Below are positions 45,586-56,195 of a stretch of DNA of 64,000 nucleotides, piece after piece. Location of the stretch: contig NZ_JAMDLI010000003.1 in the NCBI RefSeq assembly GCF_023721815.1, forward strand, positions 1 through 64,000. The letters are read 5' to 3'. The DNA is from Pleomorphomonas sp. JP5 (GTDB lineage: Bacteria; Pseudomonadota; Alphaproteobacteria; Rhizobiales; Pleomorphomonadaceae). The notes below the pieces were generated by a model. It had not been told where the DNA came from and made no database searches. It was given only the letters and a program-made list of their open reading frames with translations. The number at the start of each line of letters is the position of its first letter. Position 1 is the first letter of the stretch. Both the position numbers and the translations under genes were made by a program.

Positions 45586-46746
45586 TCAGGCCGCGATCGG
45601 GTCCTGGGCCGGTTCGGTCACCGGCTTCGGGGCGACCTTGGCCTTGCTGGCCTTGCCCAGATAATCGAGGAAATAGGCAAGCCCGGCCTGGGCGAGGATG
45701 CCGAGGGCGATGAAGACGATCTGGCCAGCGGTCCCCAGCTCGGCTGCGAACATTGCTACCTGGCCAACCACCGACAGCGCGGTTCCGAGCCAGAATACCG
45801 GCAGGGAGTTTCTGCCGATGCGCGAGAGAACGCCATCCGGCGACAGACGGCCGAGCCATCCCATGATCAGTCGGCTATGGCCGATGACATAGGCGAGCGA
45901 GAGGATGTGCAGAAGGCGCGGCAGCGCCACCCAGGGCTTCTCGTTGACCAGGAAATTGCGCGGTAGCCAGCTGACGCTGGGGATGGTGCCGTAGAGATTG
46001 TAGCGGTGGTAGATGCATGTGGCGATCAGATAGGCGAGCGCCAGCCACCAGAGAGGCCGATAGTAGGGAACGGGCGTTTGGCCCCGCAATACGCGCACGC
46101 CGATGAAGAAGCCGATGCCGAAGATGAGCTGCCAGGTGATGGGGTTGAAGAACCAACCGCCGCGGCCCGGATAGGCCGGCATGTTGAGGCCGAACACATG
46201 AGCGGCGGCATAGACGGCGAACGAGGTGAAAAGCATGGCGCCGAGGCCGAAGAAGCGAGCCACAACCATCAGGACCGGCAGGAAGATCAGAAGGCAGACA
46301 TAGAGCGGCAGGATGTTGTGATAGCCGATCTGCTGCGTCATCAGCGGAATGCCGATGAGGGCCTTGGTCGGCTGGGCGAAGATGGTGTCGATGTTGAGGG
46401 GAGTATCGAGGATCGGCATGCCCCATTGCTGGAGCCCGAAGCAGAAGATGCCGAGACCGACCATCAGGGAGGCGAGTTGGGCGACGTAGAGAACGACCAC
46501 GCGCTTGGCGATCTTGGCGAGCGGCAGGGCGATGGCGCCGGCGGCGAAGCGGGGAAAGTAAGCGAACGCCGAGGCGACGCCGGCCAGCAGGACGAAGGCT
46601 TCGGCCGAGTCGGACAGGCCGAAGTTCTTGTGCGTGAAGGGCTCAAGCACATTGCCGGGAATGTGGTTGATGAAAATGGATAGGAGCGCCAGGGCGCGCA
46701 GGATGTCGATGCGATGATCCCGCTTGCCGAGCGGCTTGATGTTCAT
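45586..46746 (-). CDS. opgC: OpgC-family membrane acyltransferase
   Basis: A 386-residue protein with about ten membrane helices and the OpgC (PF10129) start RDHRIDILRALALLSIFINHIPGN followed by FGLSDSAEAFVLLAGVASA. OpgC proteins succinylate osmoregulated periplasmic glucans. The histidine in FINHIPGN is the likely catalytic residue. GGGAG is six bases before ATG 46746. The TSUP permease gene lies just upstream on the same strand (116 bases). Confidence 0.88.
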   Translation of the reverse strand: MNIKPLGKRDHRIDILRALALLSIFINHIPGNVLEPFTHKNFGLSDSAEAFVLLAGVASAFAYFPRFAAGAIALPLAKIAKRVVVLYVAQLASLMVGLGIFCFGLQQWGMPILDTPLNIDTIFAQPTKALIGIPLMTQQIGYHNILPLYVCLLIFLPVLMVVARFFGLGAMLFTSFAVYAAAHVFGLNMPAYPGRGGWFFNPITWQLIFGIGFFIGVRVLRGQTPVPYYRPLWWLALAYLIATCIYHRYNLYGTIPSVSWLPRNFLVNEKPWVALPRLLHILSLAYVIGHSRLIMGWLGRLSPDGVLSRIGRNSLPVFWLGTALSVVGQVAMFAAELGTAGQIVFIALGILAQAGLAYFLDYLGKASKAKVAPKPVTEPAQDPIAA

Positions 46747-46862
46747 TCCATTCTCCCGTCTCGGTCCGCCCCGTGGGCCTTCCGCGTGTTCGTGTCTCGA
46801 AAAGGCTAGACGCCGACCTCGGCAAAGGCGCGGCGGAACTGTGGCCATGGCGCCTAAACGCG

Positions 46863-47660
46863 TCAGAGGCCCAAGAGATGCATCCCGCCGTCGTAAATCA
46901 GCTTCAGACCGACGGCGAACACCGAGATCGTCAGGATTCGGTAGAACAGCCGCTCGTCGATCCGCTTGACGAGCTTTACGCCGACATAGGTGGAGCCGAC
47001 GGTCAGCGGGGCCAGAATGGCCGACATCAGCAGGTTCTCGGCGGTAAACTGGCCGAGCATGGCGTAAGGGATCACCTTCATCATGTTGAGCGCGCCGAAG
47101 AAGATGGCAGCCGTGCCGGCGAACAGGGTGGGGCTGAGCCGCATCGGCTGAACGTAGGTCTGGAAAGGCGGCCCGCCCGCGTGCGCGACGAAGGAGGTGT
47201 AACCGGTCAGCGTCCCCCAGACGAAGGCGCCGAGCGTCGATTTCTGGGTTGGCGGCGGCAAGCCCGCGGCGCTACCGCTGGCAACCTTTCGCGCGTGCGC
47301 CCGCTCCAGCATGAAGATGCGGGCGACGAAGGCGATGGCGAGGCCGCCGACGACGAGGCGGAGGGCATCGTCGGAAACGTAACTGGCGGTCGCCCAGCCG
47401 AGGGCGGTGCCGAGGATCGCCGGGAGCATCAGATGCCGAACCAGGTCGATGCTGAAATGCCGCCGGTAGGACCACATGGCGACGACGTCGGAAATGAGGA
47501 GAATCGGCAGCATCAGGCCCGCGGCGCGGACCGGCGAGACGACGAGGGCGAGGATGGGTACCGCCGCAAGACCGAAGGCGGCGCCAAGTCCGCCTTTCGA
47601 CAGGCCGGTGAGCACTACGGCCGGAATCGCGGCGAGGTAGAAGAGAGGATCGTCGATCAT
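46863..47660 (-). CDS. TSUP-family permease (TauE/SafE)
   Basis: A 265-residue protein with about eight membrane segments: LTGLSKGGLGAAFGLAAVPILAL (about 18-40) and the second-half repeat GYTSFVAHAGGPPFQTYV (about 150-167) are TauE/SafE landmarks. Members move sulfite, sulfoacetate or other small organosulfur anions, usually outward; the substrate is unknown here. ATG 47660 (MIDDPLFYLAAI) fits; the frame is open to 47858. Confidence 0.88.
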   Translation of the reverse strand: MIDDPLFYLAAIPAVVLTGLSKGGLGAAFGLAAVPILALVVSPVRAAGLMLPILLISDVVAMWSYRRHFSIDLVRHLMLPAILGTALGWATASYVSDDALRLVVGGLAIAFVARIFMLERAHARKVASGSAAGLPPPTQKSTLGAFVWGTLTGYTSFVAHAGGPPFQTYVQPMRLSPTLFAGTAAIFFGALNMMKVIPYAMLGQFTAENLLMSAILAPLTVGSTYVGVKLVKRIDERLFYRILTISVFAVGLKLIYDGGMHLLGL

Positions 47661-48128
47661 CGCATCGTCACCTGTCCCGGCGCTGTGGGCGACGGGGTTG
47701 CGCGGCGGTTGCCGGCTTGCATCTGTTTGGACACCACACGTCGTCATCCACCGCATGAGACGGTGGCCGGGCCTGCCGGTCGGACACGGAAGGGTCTCCG
47801 GGGAAGGATTCGCGTCACCCGCGCGCCGCTCTCTCTGGCTGTCGCGAGAAACCGACATTGCTTAGGCACATTCGGCGAAAGGCGGCAAGATGGAGAAAGC
47901 GCGGGGGCGGCTGCATTCCCCGGAAAAGCGGGGGTGTTGGCCTGAGTCGGCTAAGCTCCCGGTCGCCTGGGAGGCGGGGCGCCGAGGCGGTCGCCCCGGT
48001 CGTGGAACCGTTTCGCAAAGACGGGGGGCTTTTCCGCCGAGGACCATGAAAAGGCAATGGCGATCTGCTAGACTGTCGCGAAAGCTGGCGCTCGGCTGCC
48101 GGCGGGGACGAGGCGAAGGGTTTGCTGG
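47661..48128. other. Gene-free divergent region between the TSUP permease and DUF465-purEK
   Basis: No gene is supported on either strand. A CCACCG/CGGTGG hairpin lies near 47748-47767. The region should hold the divergent promoters; a TAGACT near 48069 could be a -10 box. Confidence 0.45.
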
Positions 48129-48341
48129 ATGACGGGGCAGGAAGAAGCCAATGAACAGGTGCAGCTCGAACTGGCGCAGCTTCGCCAGGAGCACCGGGAC
48201 CTCGATGCGGCCATCGATGCGATGGTGTCGCTTGGCTCGGCCGATTCCATCCAGATCCAGCGCCTCAAGAAGCGCAAGCTGGTGTTGAAGGACCGCATCA
48301 AGCAGCTTGAGGACCAGCAGGTTCCCGACATCATCGCCTGA
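48129..48341 (+). CDS. DUF465 (YdcH-like) small coiled-coil protein, second copy
   Basis: A 70-residue helical protein sharing LKKRKLVLKDRIKQLEDQQ with the DUF465 pattern and with the paralogue at 45322. Function unknown. DUF465 genes in front of purE-purK are a recurring alphaproteobacterial arrangement, so co-transcription with purEK is likely (140 bases to purE). Confidence 0.85.
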   Translation: MTGQEEANEQVQLELAQLRQEHRDLDAAIDAMVSLGSADSIQIQRLKKRKLVLKDRIKQLEDQQVPDIIA

Positions 48342-48480
48342 GCCGCGATGACGGAGACGCCGTCGGGCGAAGGTCTTGGCGAGCTGGTACGGCTGCATGA
48401 GAATCGCGCCGAAGGCTTGCCTTCGACCGGGATTTCCCCTACCGCCTTGGGCGACGCCGCGAGCCGGGGATTTTCCAGAG

Positions 48481-48975
48481 ATGACCGATAAGCCGCCTGT
48501 CGCCATCATCATGGGCAGCCAGTCCGACTGGGCCACCATGAAACACGCCGCCGATACGCTGGATGCGCTCGGCGTGTCGCACAAGGCGATGATCGTATCC
48601 GCGCACCGCACGCCCGATCGCATGGTCTCCTTTGCCAAGGGCGCGCGCGCCGACGGCTACAAGGTGATCATCGCTGGCGCGGGCGGTGCGGCGCACCTGC
48701 CCGGCATGGTCGCGGCGCTGACGCCGCTGCCGGTGCTCGGGGTTCCCGTCGAGAGCCACGCGCTCAAGGGGCAGGACAGCCTTCTCTCCATCGTCCAGAT
48801 GCCGGGTGGCGTTCCGGTGGGGACGTTGGCCATCGGCAAGGCTGGCGCCATCAACGCGGCCTTGCTCGCCACATCCGTACTGGCGTTGTCGGACGAGGCG
48901 CTGGCCGACCGTCTCGACGCGTTCCGCGCCCGCCAGACGGCGGCCGTCGCCGAGGAGCCCGTCGATGGCGCCTGA
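48481..48975 (+). CDS. purE: N5-carboxyaminoimidazole ribonucleotide mutase
   Basis: A 164-residue Pur[13 protein letters not shown] (about 9-20), the active-site histidine in SAHRTPDRM (about 41-49), and [26 protein letters not shown]. It converts N5-CAIR, made by PurK, into CAIR in purine synthesis. ATG 48481 gives the family N-terminus; the frame is open from 48376. The last 11 bases overlap purK. Confidence 0.96.
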   Translation: MTDKPPVAIIMGSQSDWATMKHAADTLDALGVSHKAMIVSAHRTPDRMVSFAKGARADGYKVIIAGAGGAAHLPGMVAALTPLPVLGVPVESHALKGQDSLLSIVQMPGGVPVGTLAIGKAGAINAALLATSVLALSDEALADRLDAFRARQTAAVAEEPVDGA

Positions 48976-50044
48976 GATGCTTCCTCCCGGTTCGGTAATC
49001 GGCATGCTCGGCGGCGGCCAGCTCGGCCGCATGATGGCGCTTGCCGCGGCTCGGCTCGGCCTTTCGGTTCATGTCTATTGCCCCGATCCCGAGAGTCCGG
49101 CTTTCGAGGTGTCGAAGGCCCATACCATTGCCGCCTACGACGACGAGACGGCGCTTGCCGCCTTTGCGGGGCGCTGCGATGTCGTCACCTACGAGTTCGA
49201 GAACGTGCCGGCCTGCGCCGCCGAGGTGATTGCCGGGAAGACCCTGCTCCGACCCGGTGCGCTGGCGCTCGCCACCTCTCAGGATCGTCTTGTCGAGAAG
49301 ACCTTTCTGCGCAAGGCCGGAGCCGAGGTGGCCGCTTTCGCCGCCATCGACGGCATTGACGATGTCGACGCGGCGATCGCCGTCACCGGACTGCCCGCCA
49401 TCGTCAAGACCCGTCGCTTCGGCTACGACGGCAAGGGGCAGCGCAAGGTGGACAGCCGCGAGGCGCTTGTGGCGGCGGTGGCCGAGCTCGGGGGCGGCGA
49501 TCTCATTCTCGAGGCGCTGGTGCCCTTCGCCATGGAGGTCTCGGCGATCGTGGTGCGGGGCGCCGATGGCAAGTCGGCCGTCTACGATATCGGCGAGAAC
49601 TCGCACGCCAACCATATCCTGAAGGAAACGCGGGTGCCGGCACGGGTGAGCCCGGAGACCGCCGACGCTGCCGCGACGCTTGGTCGCCGCATCGCCGATG
49701 CGCTCGACTATGTCGGCGTACTCGGCGTCGAGCTGTTCGTGGTCCGCGATGCCAGGGGCGAACGGCTCGTCGTCAACGAGATCGCACCGCGCGTTCACAA
49801 CTCTGGCCATTGGACGGAAGATGGCGCGGTGACCTCGCAGTTCGAGAACCACGTGCGGGCGATTGCCGGCTGGTCGATCGGCTCCGTCGAGACCGTCGCG
49901 CCGACGGTGATGGAAAACCTGATCGGCGCCGATGCCGACGCCTGGGCCGCCATCACGGCCGATCCCAGGGCGAGGCTCCATCTCTACGGCAAGGCTGAAA
50001 GCCGCCCCGGACGCAAGATGGGGCACGTCAACCGGGTGGGGTGA
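48965..50044 (+). CDS. purK: N5-carboxyaminoimidazole ribonucleotide synthase
   Basis: A 359-residue ATP-grasp enzyme carboxylating AIR with bicarbonate and [20 protein letters not shown] (about 12-28), [20 protein letters not shown] (ATP-grasp loop), EISA-type FAMEVSAIV and [14 protein letters not shown] are present. ATG 48965 overlaps the purE stop by 11 bases, the usual coupled purEK arrangement. It converges on the class II amidotransferase gene. Confidence 0.96.
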   Translation: MAPEMLPPGSVIGMLGGGQLGRMMALAAARLGLSVHVYCPDPESPAFEVSKAHTIAAYDDETALAAFAGRCDVVTYEFENVPACAAEVIAGKTLLRPGALALATSQDRLVEKTFLRKAGAEVAAFAAIDGIDDVDAAIAVTGLPAIVKTRRFGYDGKGQRKVDSREALVAAVAELGGGDLILEALVPFAMEVSAIVVRGADGKSAVYDIGENSHANHILKETRVPARVSPETADAAATLGRRIADALDYVGVLGVELFVVRDARGERLVVNEIAPRVHNSGHWTEDGAVTSQFENHVRAIAGWSIGSVETVAPTVMENLIGADADAWAAITADPRARLHLYGKAESRPGRKMGHVNRVG

Positions 50045-50055
50045 CGCCACTGGTC

Positions 50056-50859
50056 TCAGGCGACGCGAGTCGTGATCCGTCGGGTCGTTTCCACCTCGAA
50101 ATCGTCGAAGCGGATGTGGCCGCCGGGCTCTACGGTCAGTACCGTGTTGGGGGCGACGGCTGTCCACTGATCGTGGGCGGCGTCGATCGGCTCCGACACC
50201 ACGGTGATGCCGTCGTCGCCGTGCCGCCAGTAGAGGCTGGGCGGGCGGTCGTCGGAGGAGTAGCGGAAGGCATGGAGCCTCTCGCCGTCGGACAGGGCGG
50301 CGGTGAGGCGCAACGGTTCGTCCACGCCGGCGTCGATCATCGCCCTGCGCGTTTCGGCGAGCACCGAGCGCATGGCGCCGATGGGATCGGCATCGAGGTC
50401 GTCGGCGTCGAGCAGCAGGAAAAGCACTTCGGAGTCGGTGGACCCATGGCGCTCGCGATAGCGGGTGTCGGACAGCCTCGCCTCCAGACGACGACGGATA
50501 CGGTCCCAGCCGCCGACCTGCCCGTTGTGCATGAACATCCAGCGGCCGCTGGCGAACGGGTGGCAGTTGACGCGGGTTGTCGGCGTGCCGGTGGACGCGC
50601 GCACGTGGGCAAAGAACATCGATGATGAAATCTGATGCGTCAGGCTCTTCAGATTGTCGTCATTCCAGGCAGGCATGGCGTCGCGGAACAGACCCGGCTC
50701 TCTCCATGCGCCGTACCAGCCAAGGCCGAAGCCGTCGCCATTGGTGGCGGCAAGGCATTCGGTGGCCGACTGGCTCTGGTGAATGAGCGAGTGGCAGGGC
50801 TTGGAGACCAGGGTATCCAGGAAAATCGGACGACCGGAATAGGCGAGCCAACGACACAT
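50056..50859 (-). CDS. Class II glutamine amidotransferase (YafJ-like)
   Basis: A 267-residue Ntn-type amidotransferase: the nucleophile is Cys2 (MCRWLAYSG), followed by NGDGFGLGWYG (about 40-50), HVRASTGTPTTRVNCHPF (about 92-109) and MHNGQVGGWDRIR. It has no synthase domain, as in the YafJ/EgtC-like group; EgtC in ergothioneine synthesis is a relative, but no other egt gene is nearby. Probably hydrolyses a gamma-glutamyl amide. Confidence 0.88.
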   Translation of the reverse strand: MCRWLAYSGRPIFLDTLVSKPCHSLIHQSQSATECLAATNGDGFGLGWYGAWREPGLFRDAMPAWNDDNLKSLTHQISSSMFFAHVRASTGTPTTRVNCHPFASGRWMFMHNGQVGGWDRIRRRLEARLSDTRYRERHGSTDSEVLFLLLDADDLDADPIGAMRSVLAETRRAMIDAGVDEPLRLTAALSDGERLHAFRYSSDDRPPSLYWRHGDDGITVVSEPIDAAHDQWTAVAPNTVLTVEPGGHIRFDDFEVETTRRITTRVA

Positions 50860-51254
50860 GACAGGGGCGACCTCGACGCGGACGCATCAGTTGAACGAGT
50901 CAGCCTCTCTGACCCGATTTCTCACTCGCAAGACCCATGCCGACCATCTTGGCAAAATTGCGTTAACCATGACCTACCGGACTCAGGAAGGGCGGCGGGT
51001 GTGGCTTTGCGGTTGCGTGCGATAGCGCCGATCGGGGTGATATCGCATTTTCCGGCCTATCCGCTCCGATCTCCAGTGGACAGGCCTCCGGCGATTTGCT
51101 AGAGAACCTCCACTCTTGCGGCGCCTGGCGTGCCGCGGCGGAAATCTGTCATTTCCGCGAGATTGGTTTCATCATGTCGCCTGAGACGCGAAGCCGTGGG
51201 TGGTCCGCCCCGGCAAGATGGGTCTCACGGTGACCGACCACGGGAAGAACAGGC
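50860..51254 (+). other. Gene-free divergent region with the rpsU leader
   Basis: No gene is supported. The right half carries two hairpins in front of rpsU (51138-51158 and 51195-51242); the left half must hold the promoters of the amidotransferase and rpsU. Confidence 0.55.
51138..51242 (+). promoter_or_regulatory. Structured rpsU leader (two hairpins)
   Basis: Hairpin 1: GCGGAAAT/ATTTCCGC (51138-51145, 51151-51158), perfect. Hairpin 2: CGTGG and GGTC (51195-51205) pair with GACC and CCACG (51232-51242) around a small GT/GA internal loop; it ends exactly at the ribosome site of rpsU. Confidence 0.5.
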
Positions 51255-51482
51255 GTGCAGGTACTCGTTCGCGACAACAACGTCGACCAGGCTCTCAAGG
51301 CGCTGAAGAAGAAGATGCAGCGCGAAGGCATTTTCCGCGAGATGAAGCTGCGCGGCCACTATGAGAAGCCGTCGGAGAAGAAGGCTCGCGAAAAGGCCGA
51401 GGCCGTTCGCCGTTCGCGCAAGCTGGCTCGCAAGCGGGCTCAGCGCGAGGGCCTGATCTCGGTCAAGGGTCGCACCCACTAA
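51255..51482 (+). CDS. rpsU: 30S ribosomal protein S21
   Basis: A 75-residue S21: [40 protein letters not shown] and a basic C-terminus. The start is GTG 51255; GGGAAG lies 8-12 bases upstream, right after a leader hairpin. A terminator follows, then a TPR lipoprotein gene. Confidence 0.96.
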   Translation: MQVLVRDNNVDQALKALKKKMQREGIFREMKLRGHYEKPSEKKAREKAEAVRRSRKLARKRAQREGLISVKGRTH

Positions 51483-51522
51483 TACACGGGCTCCGTCGCC
51501 CGATGCTGTTTGTCGAAGTCGA

Positions 51523-51556
51523 GGGACGGTCACGCGAGTCGACCGTCTCTTTTGTT
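51523..51556 (+). terminator. Rho-independent terminator after rpsU
   Basis: Stem GGGACGGTC/GACCGTCTC (51523-51531, 51541-51549) with a G-T wobble, then TTTTGTTTT. Confidence 0.82.
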
Positions 51557-51684
51557 TTGTCCGGCGCAAACGGATCGGTAAGGTGCCGAAATGGCGCCCA
51601 TCGGTCTCATGGTGCGGACAAAGGTGCCGCGTAAGGGTGCTCGCCGGTCCAATGTGTCCGGTATTGCCTGAAAGGGATGGATTG

Positions 51685-52527
51685 ATGCGGTTGATTGCGA
51701 CGTCTTCGGCTCTTCGCGGCCTTGCGGGCGCTGTTGCCCTGGGTCTTCTGGCTTCCGCCTGCACGACGTCCGGTCCGACGAACGAACCGAGCTGGGTGGT
51801 CGACCCCAACGCCGGATCGACGGCCAACATCAGCTCTCTCTCGACGGCTATCCAGCGCGAACCGCAGAACCCGGTGAACTACAACGTGCGTGGCTCGGCC
51901 TATGGTCAGGCCGGGCAGTTCCAGGCGGCGCTTGCCGACTTCACCACCGCGATCCAGCTCAACCCCGGATTCTATCAGGCCTACAACAACCGAGCCCTGA
52001 TTTATCGCCAGCTGAACCAGCCGCAGGCGGCGCTTGCCGACTACAATCAGGCGATCGCGCTCAACGCCGACTATCAGCCGGCCTATCTCGGCCGGGGCAC
52101 GCTCTATCGCCAGTCCGGCCAGCTCGACTTTGCAATGGCCGACTTTGATCGAGCGGTGACGCTCAACACGTCGGACGCCAAGGCCTATTACAACAGGGCC
52201 CTGGTCTTCCAGAGCCGCGGCAACCACATCCGCGCCATGGCCGACCTCGATGCGGCGATTGCTCTCGATGCCAATTCCTCCGAGCCCTACAATGCGCGCG
52301 GTCTCAGCCGCCTTCAGGTCGGCAAGGACAAGGAAGCGCTGCAGGACTTCGCGGCGGCCGTCAACCGCAACAAGCAGTCGGCCGAGTTCTGGACCAACCT
52401 CGGCATCGCCCAGATCCGCACCGGCGACGCGCAGCGGGGCCGCGACTCGATCAATCGGGCGCTGGTGCTGAAGCCTGGCTACGGCCCGGCTCGCGATGCG
52501 CTCCGGACCACGGCAGCCCAAAGCTGA
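51685..52527 (+). CDS. TPR-repeat lipoprotein
   Basis: A 280-residue exported lipoprotein: signal ending in the lipobox LLASAC (Cys about residue 25), then about six tetratricopeptide repeats (VNYNVRGSAYGQAGQFQAAL, YQAYNNRALIYRQLNQPQAAL, YQPAYLGRGTLYRQSGQL, AKAYYNRALVFQSRGNH, SEPYNARGLSRLQVGKD, AEFWTNLGIAQIRTGD). TPR lipoproteins scaffold envelope complexes (NlpI-like role possible). It follows rpsU but after a terminator. ATG 51685 is set by AAAGGG upstream and by the lipobox distance. Confidence 0.88.
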   Translation: MRLIATSSALRGLAGAVALGLLASACTTSGPTNEPSWVVDPNAGSTANISSLSTAIQREPQNPVNYNVRGSAYGQAGQFQAALADFTTAIQLNPGFYQAYNNRALIYRQLNQPQAALADYNQAIALNADYQPAYLGRGTLYRQSGQLDFAMADFDRAVTLNTSDAKAYYNRALVFQSRGNHIRAMADLDAAIALDANSSEPYNARGLSRLQVGKDKEALQDFAAAVNRNKQSAEFWTNLGIAQIRTGDAQRGRDSINRALVLKPGYGPARDALRTTAAQS

Positions 52528-52551
52528 TACTGCTTTCTTTCGAAAATCATG

Positions 52552-52580
52552 AACGGCCGCCTGTTCGGGCGGCCGTTTTT
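52552..52580 (+). terminator. Rho-independent terminator after the TPR lipoprotein gene
   Basis: Stem AACGGCCGCC/GGCGGCCGTT (52552-52561, 52568-52577), 6-base loop, T5. Confidence 0.9.
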
Positions 52581-52596
52581 GCGTTCGCACTCGACA

Positions 52597-52634
52597 TAGA
52601 GCGCTGTTCGATCTGACTGAATCAGATCGGCGCG
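52597..52634. repeat. Short palindromic module next to mosaic repeat copy 2
   Basis: CGATCTGA/TCAGATCG (52609-52616, 52622-52629) inside TAGAGCGC...GCGCGCTA. Same plan as the right-hand module of the 118-bp repeat but a different sequence. Confidence 0.6.
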
Positions 52635-52752
52635 CTAGATCATTCGCCGACCAAGTTGAAACATTTGGTCGTCCAGCGAATGCTCCAGATTCATTTGCTG
52701 GAGCAGCCGCTTTTCGATCAGGTTGATTCAACCTGATCGGCGGGTGCTCTAG
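52635..52752. repeat. 118-bp mosaic intergenic repeat, copy 2
   Basis: Same length and modules as copy 1 (41662-41779), with a handful of substitutions (for example CTAGATCA for CTAGAGCA at the left end). Confidence 0.9.
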
Positions 52753-52766
52753 GCTTTTGTTTGCAA

Positions 52767-52812
52767 AGCATCATCTTTTCGATCCTCGTTTCACTCCGGT
52801 CGGATGATGCTC
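52767..52812. repeat. 46-bp hairpin repeat, copy 2
   Basis: Arms AGCATCATC (52767-52775) and GATGATGCT (52803-52811), perfect; interior nearly identical to the copy at 18316-18358. Confidence 0.8.
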
Positions 52813-52853
52813 TAAAAAAGAAGGCGCCGGGGCGATCCGCCCCGGCGCCTTCT
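52813..52853 (-). terminator. Rho-independent terminator of ftsH
   Basis: Perfect 16-bp stem (52819-52834 with 52838-52853, centre GGCGCCGGGGCG/CGCCCCGGCGCC), 3-base loop; on the minus strand it ends in a run of Ts. Confidence 0.92.
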
Positions 52854-52881
52854 CTTATTCATGTATCTCTGCGACCGATGC

Positions 52882-54804
<1,923 letters not shown>

Positions 54805-54886
54805 CGTCGACCTTTGAGGCGCATCGCGCGATGCGGGAGGGGCCGGGAGAGTGGGTTCGGCCCCCATCACCCTAGCCCATGTCGGG

Positions 54887-56194
54887 TTAAGATAGGTTGT
54901 CGGTGCTGCCTTGCCAAGCCACGGACCGGCAATCCTCGCTTGTGACAGGCGATTGCTGGCGGATTGGCCGAATTGCGATCGTCAATCGGGCCGGAAGTTC
55001 GTTGCCGTCGACCGAACGGACGGTCGGCAGGCTGGCGGCGGCGGCGGCGGGCAAGTCTCCATCCCGCGCGCCGGGGCCGCGCGCGGTGACGATGAGGCGC
55101 TGGCCTTCCGTACCGGCGACCGACACGACGAACCGGTCGTCCCAGATGTGGTCGCCGTCGTTCTCGACGAAAAGTTCGGGGAAGCCGGCGCGTCCGGCTT
55201 CGGCATAGAGCCAGAGGCGATCCGTTCGCAGGTGCAGCACGACGCCGGCCATGGTGGCGCGCCGAGGCGCGGCGCCGGCACGGAAGGCAGCATGCCAGCC
55301 CTCCGGCGCGTCGGCGCGCGGCGGGTGCTCGGACGGGCGGATGGCACGGATCAGACGCACGATGAGACGAAGGCCGATCTCGTCTGGCGCGGCGGCGAGT
55401 GCGACCGTATCCACCGACCAGACGCCGCCGTGGCTGATGGCCGATCTCAGGGCGAGGTCGTCGGTGGCCGACTGCAGCGCTGCCTCGGCGCGTGCCATGC
55501 GCCGGGCGGTGCCGGCGAGACGTTCGGCGGTCAGGCCGAGATCGGCGAGGGCCGGCAGCGCCTTGCGGAAGCGAACGCGGGTGTAGCGATCCGAGGCGTT
55601 GGACGGATCGGTCACATATGGAATGCTGGCGTCATCCAGCAAGTGAACGAGATCGGCCTTGGTAACGTCAAGGAGCGGGCGCAGGAAGCGGACGCCGTCG
55701 ATCGTTCGCTCGGCCGGGATGCCGGAAAGTCCGTTGACACCAGAGCCACGCGCCAGATTCATCAGCAGCGTCTCGGCCTGATCGTCGCGGGTATGGGCAA
55801 GAAGGACGGCGTCGAGTTTGTTTCGGTGGGCCGCCTCGACCAGAAGGCGATAGCGGGCAGTACGCGCCTCGGCCTGGATGTCGGTGGTCGGCGGCGGCCT
55901 GTCATGGCGCCAGACGAGCTTCTCCGCCGGATGGCCGAGGCGGCTGGCAAAGGCCACGACATCGTCGGCCTCGCGGGCCGCTTCAGGTCTGAGGCCATGG
56001 TCGACGGTCAATGCCACAAGGGTGGGGGCTGCCGGGCTCTCGCGTTTCCAGCGGTCGAGCAGAACCAGGAGCGCCGTCGAATCCGGACCGCCGGAGACGG
56101 CGATTCCGACACGGCAAAGGCCGGCGAGAGGGGAAAACAGCCGGGCCCGCGACGTCGCCGTGAGGGGGGCGGGCGAAGCGGAACAACCGGTCAT
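54887..56194 (-). CDS. tilS: tRNA(Ile)-lysidine synthetase
   Basis: A 435-residue PP-loop ATPase adding lysine to C34 of tRNA-Ile(CAU), so that it reads AUA and not AUG. The PP-loop [16 protein letters not shown] is at about 31-46; [28 protein letters not shown] and [11 protein letters not shown] follow. ATG 56194 is one base after the cpoB stop (TGACATG), so the two genes are coupled. Confidence 0.94.
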   Translation of the reverse strand: MTGCSASPAPLTATSRARLFSPLAGLCRVGIAVSGGPDSTALLVLLDRWKRESPAAPTLVALTVDHGLRPEAAREADDVVAFASRLGHPAEKLVWRHDRPPPTTDIQAEARTARYRLLVEAAHRNKLDAVLLAHTRDDQAETLLMNLARGSGVNGLSGIPAERTIDGVRFLRPLLDVTKADLVHLLDDASIPYVTDPSNASDRYTRVRFRKALPALADLGLTAERLAGTARRMARAEAALQSATDDLALRSAISHGGVWSVDTVALAAAPDEIGLRLIVRLIRAIRPSEHPPRADAPEGWHAAFRAGAAPRRATMAGVVLHLRTDRLWLYAEAGRAGFPELFVENDGDHIWDDRFVVSVAGTEGQRLIVTARGPGARDGDLPAAAAASLPTVRSVDGNELPARLTIAIRPIRQQSPVTSEDCRSVAWQGSTDNLS

Positions 56195-56195
56195 G

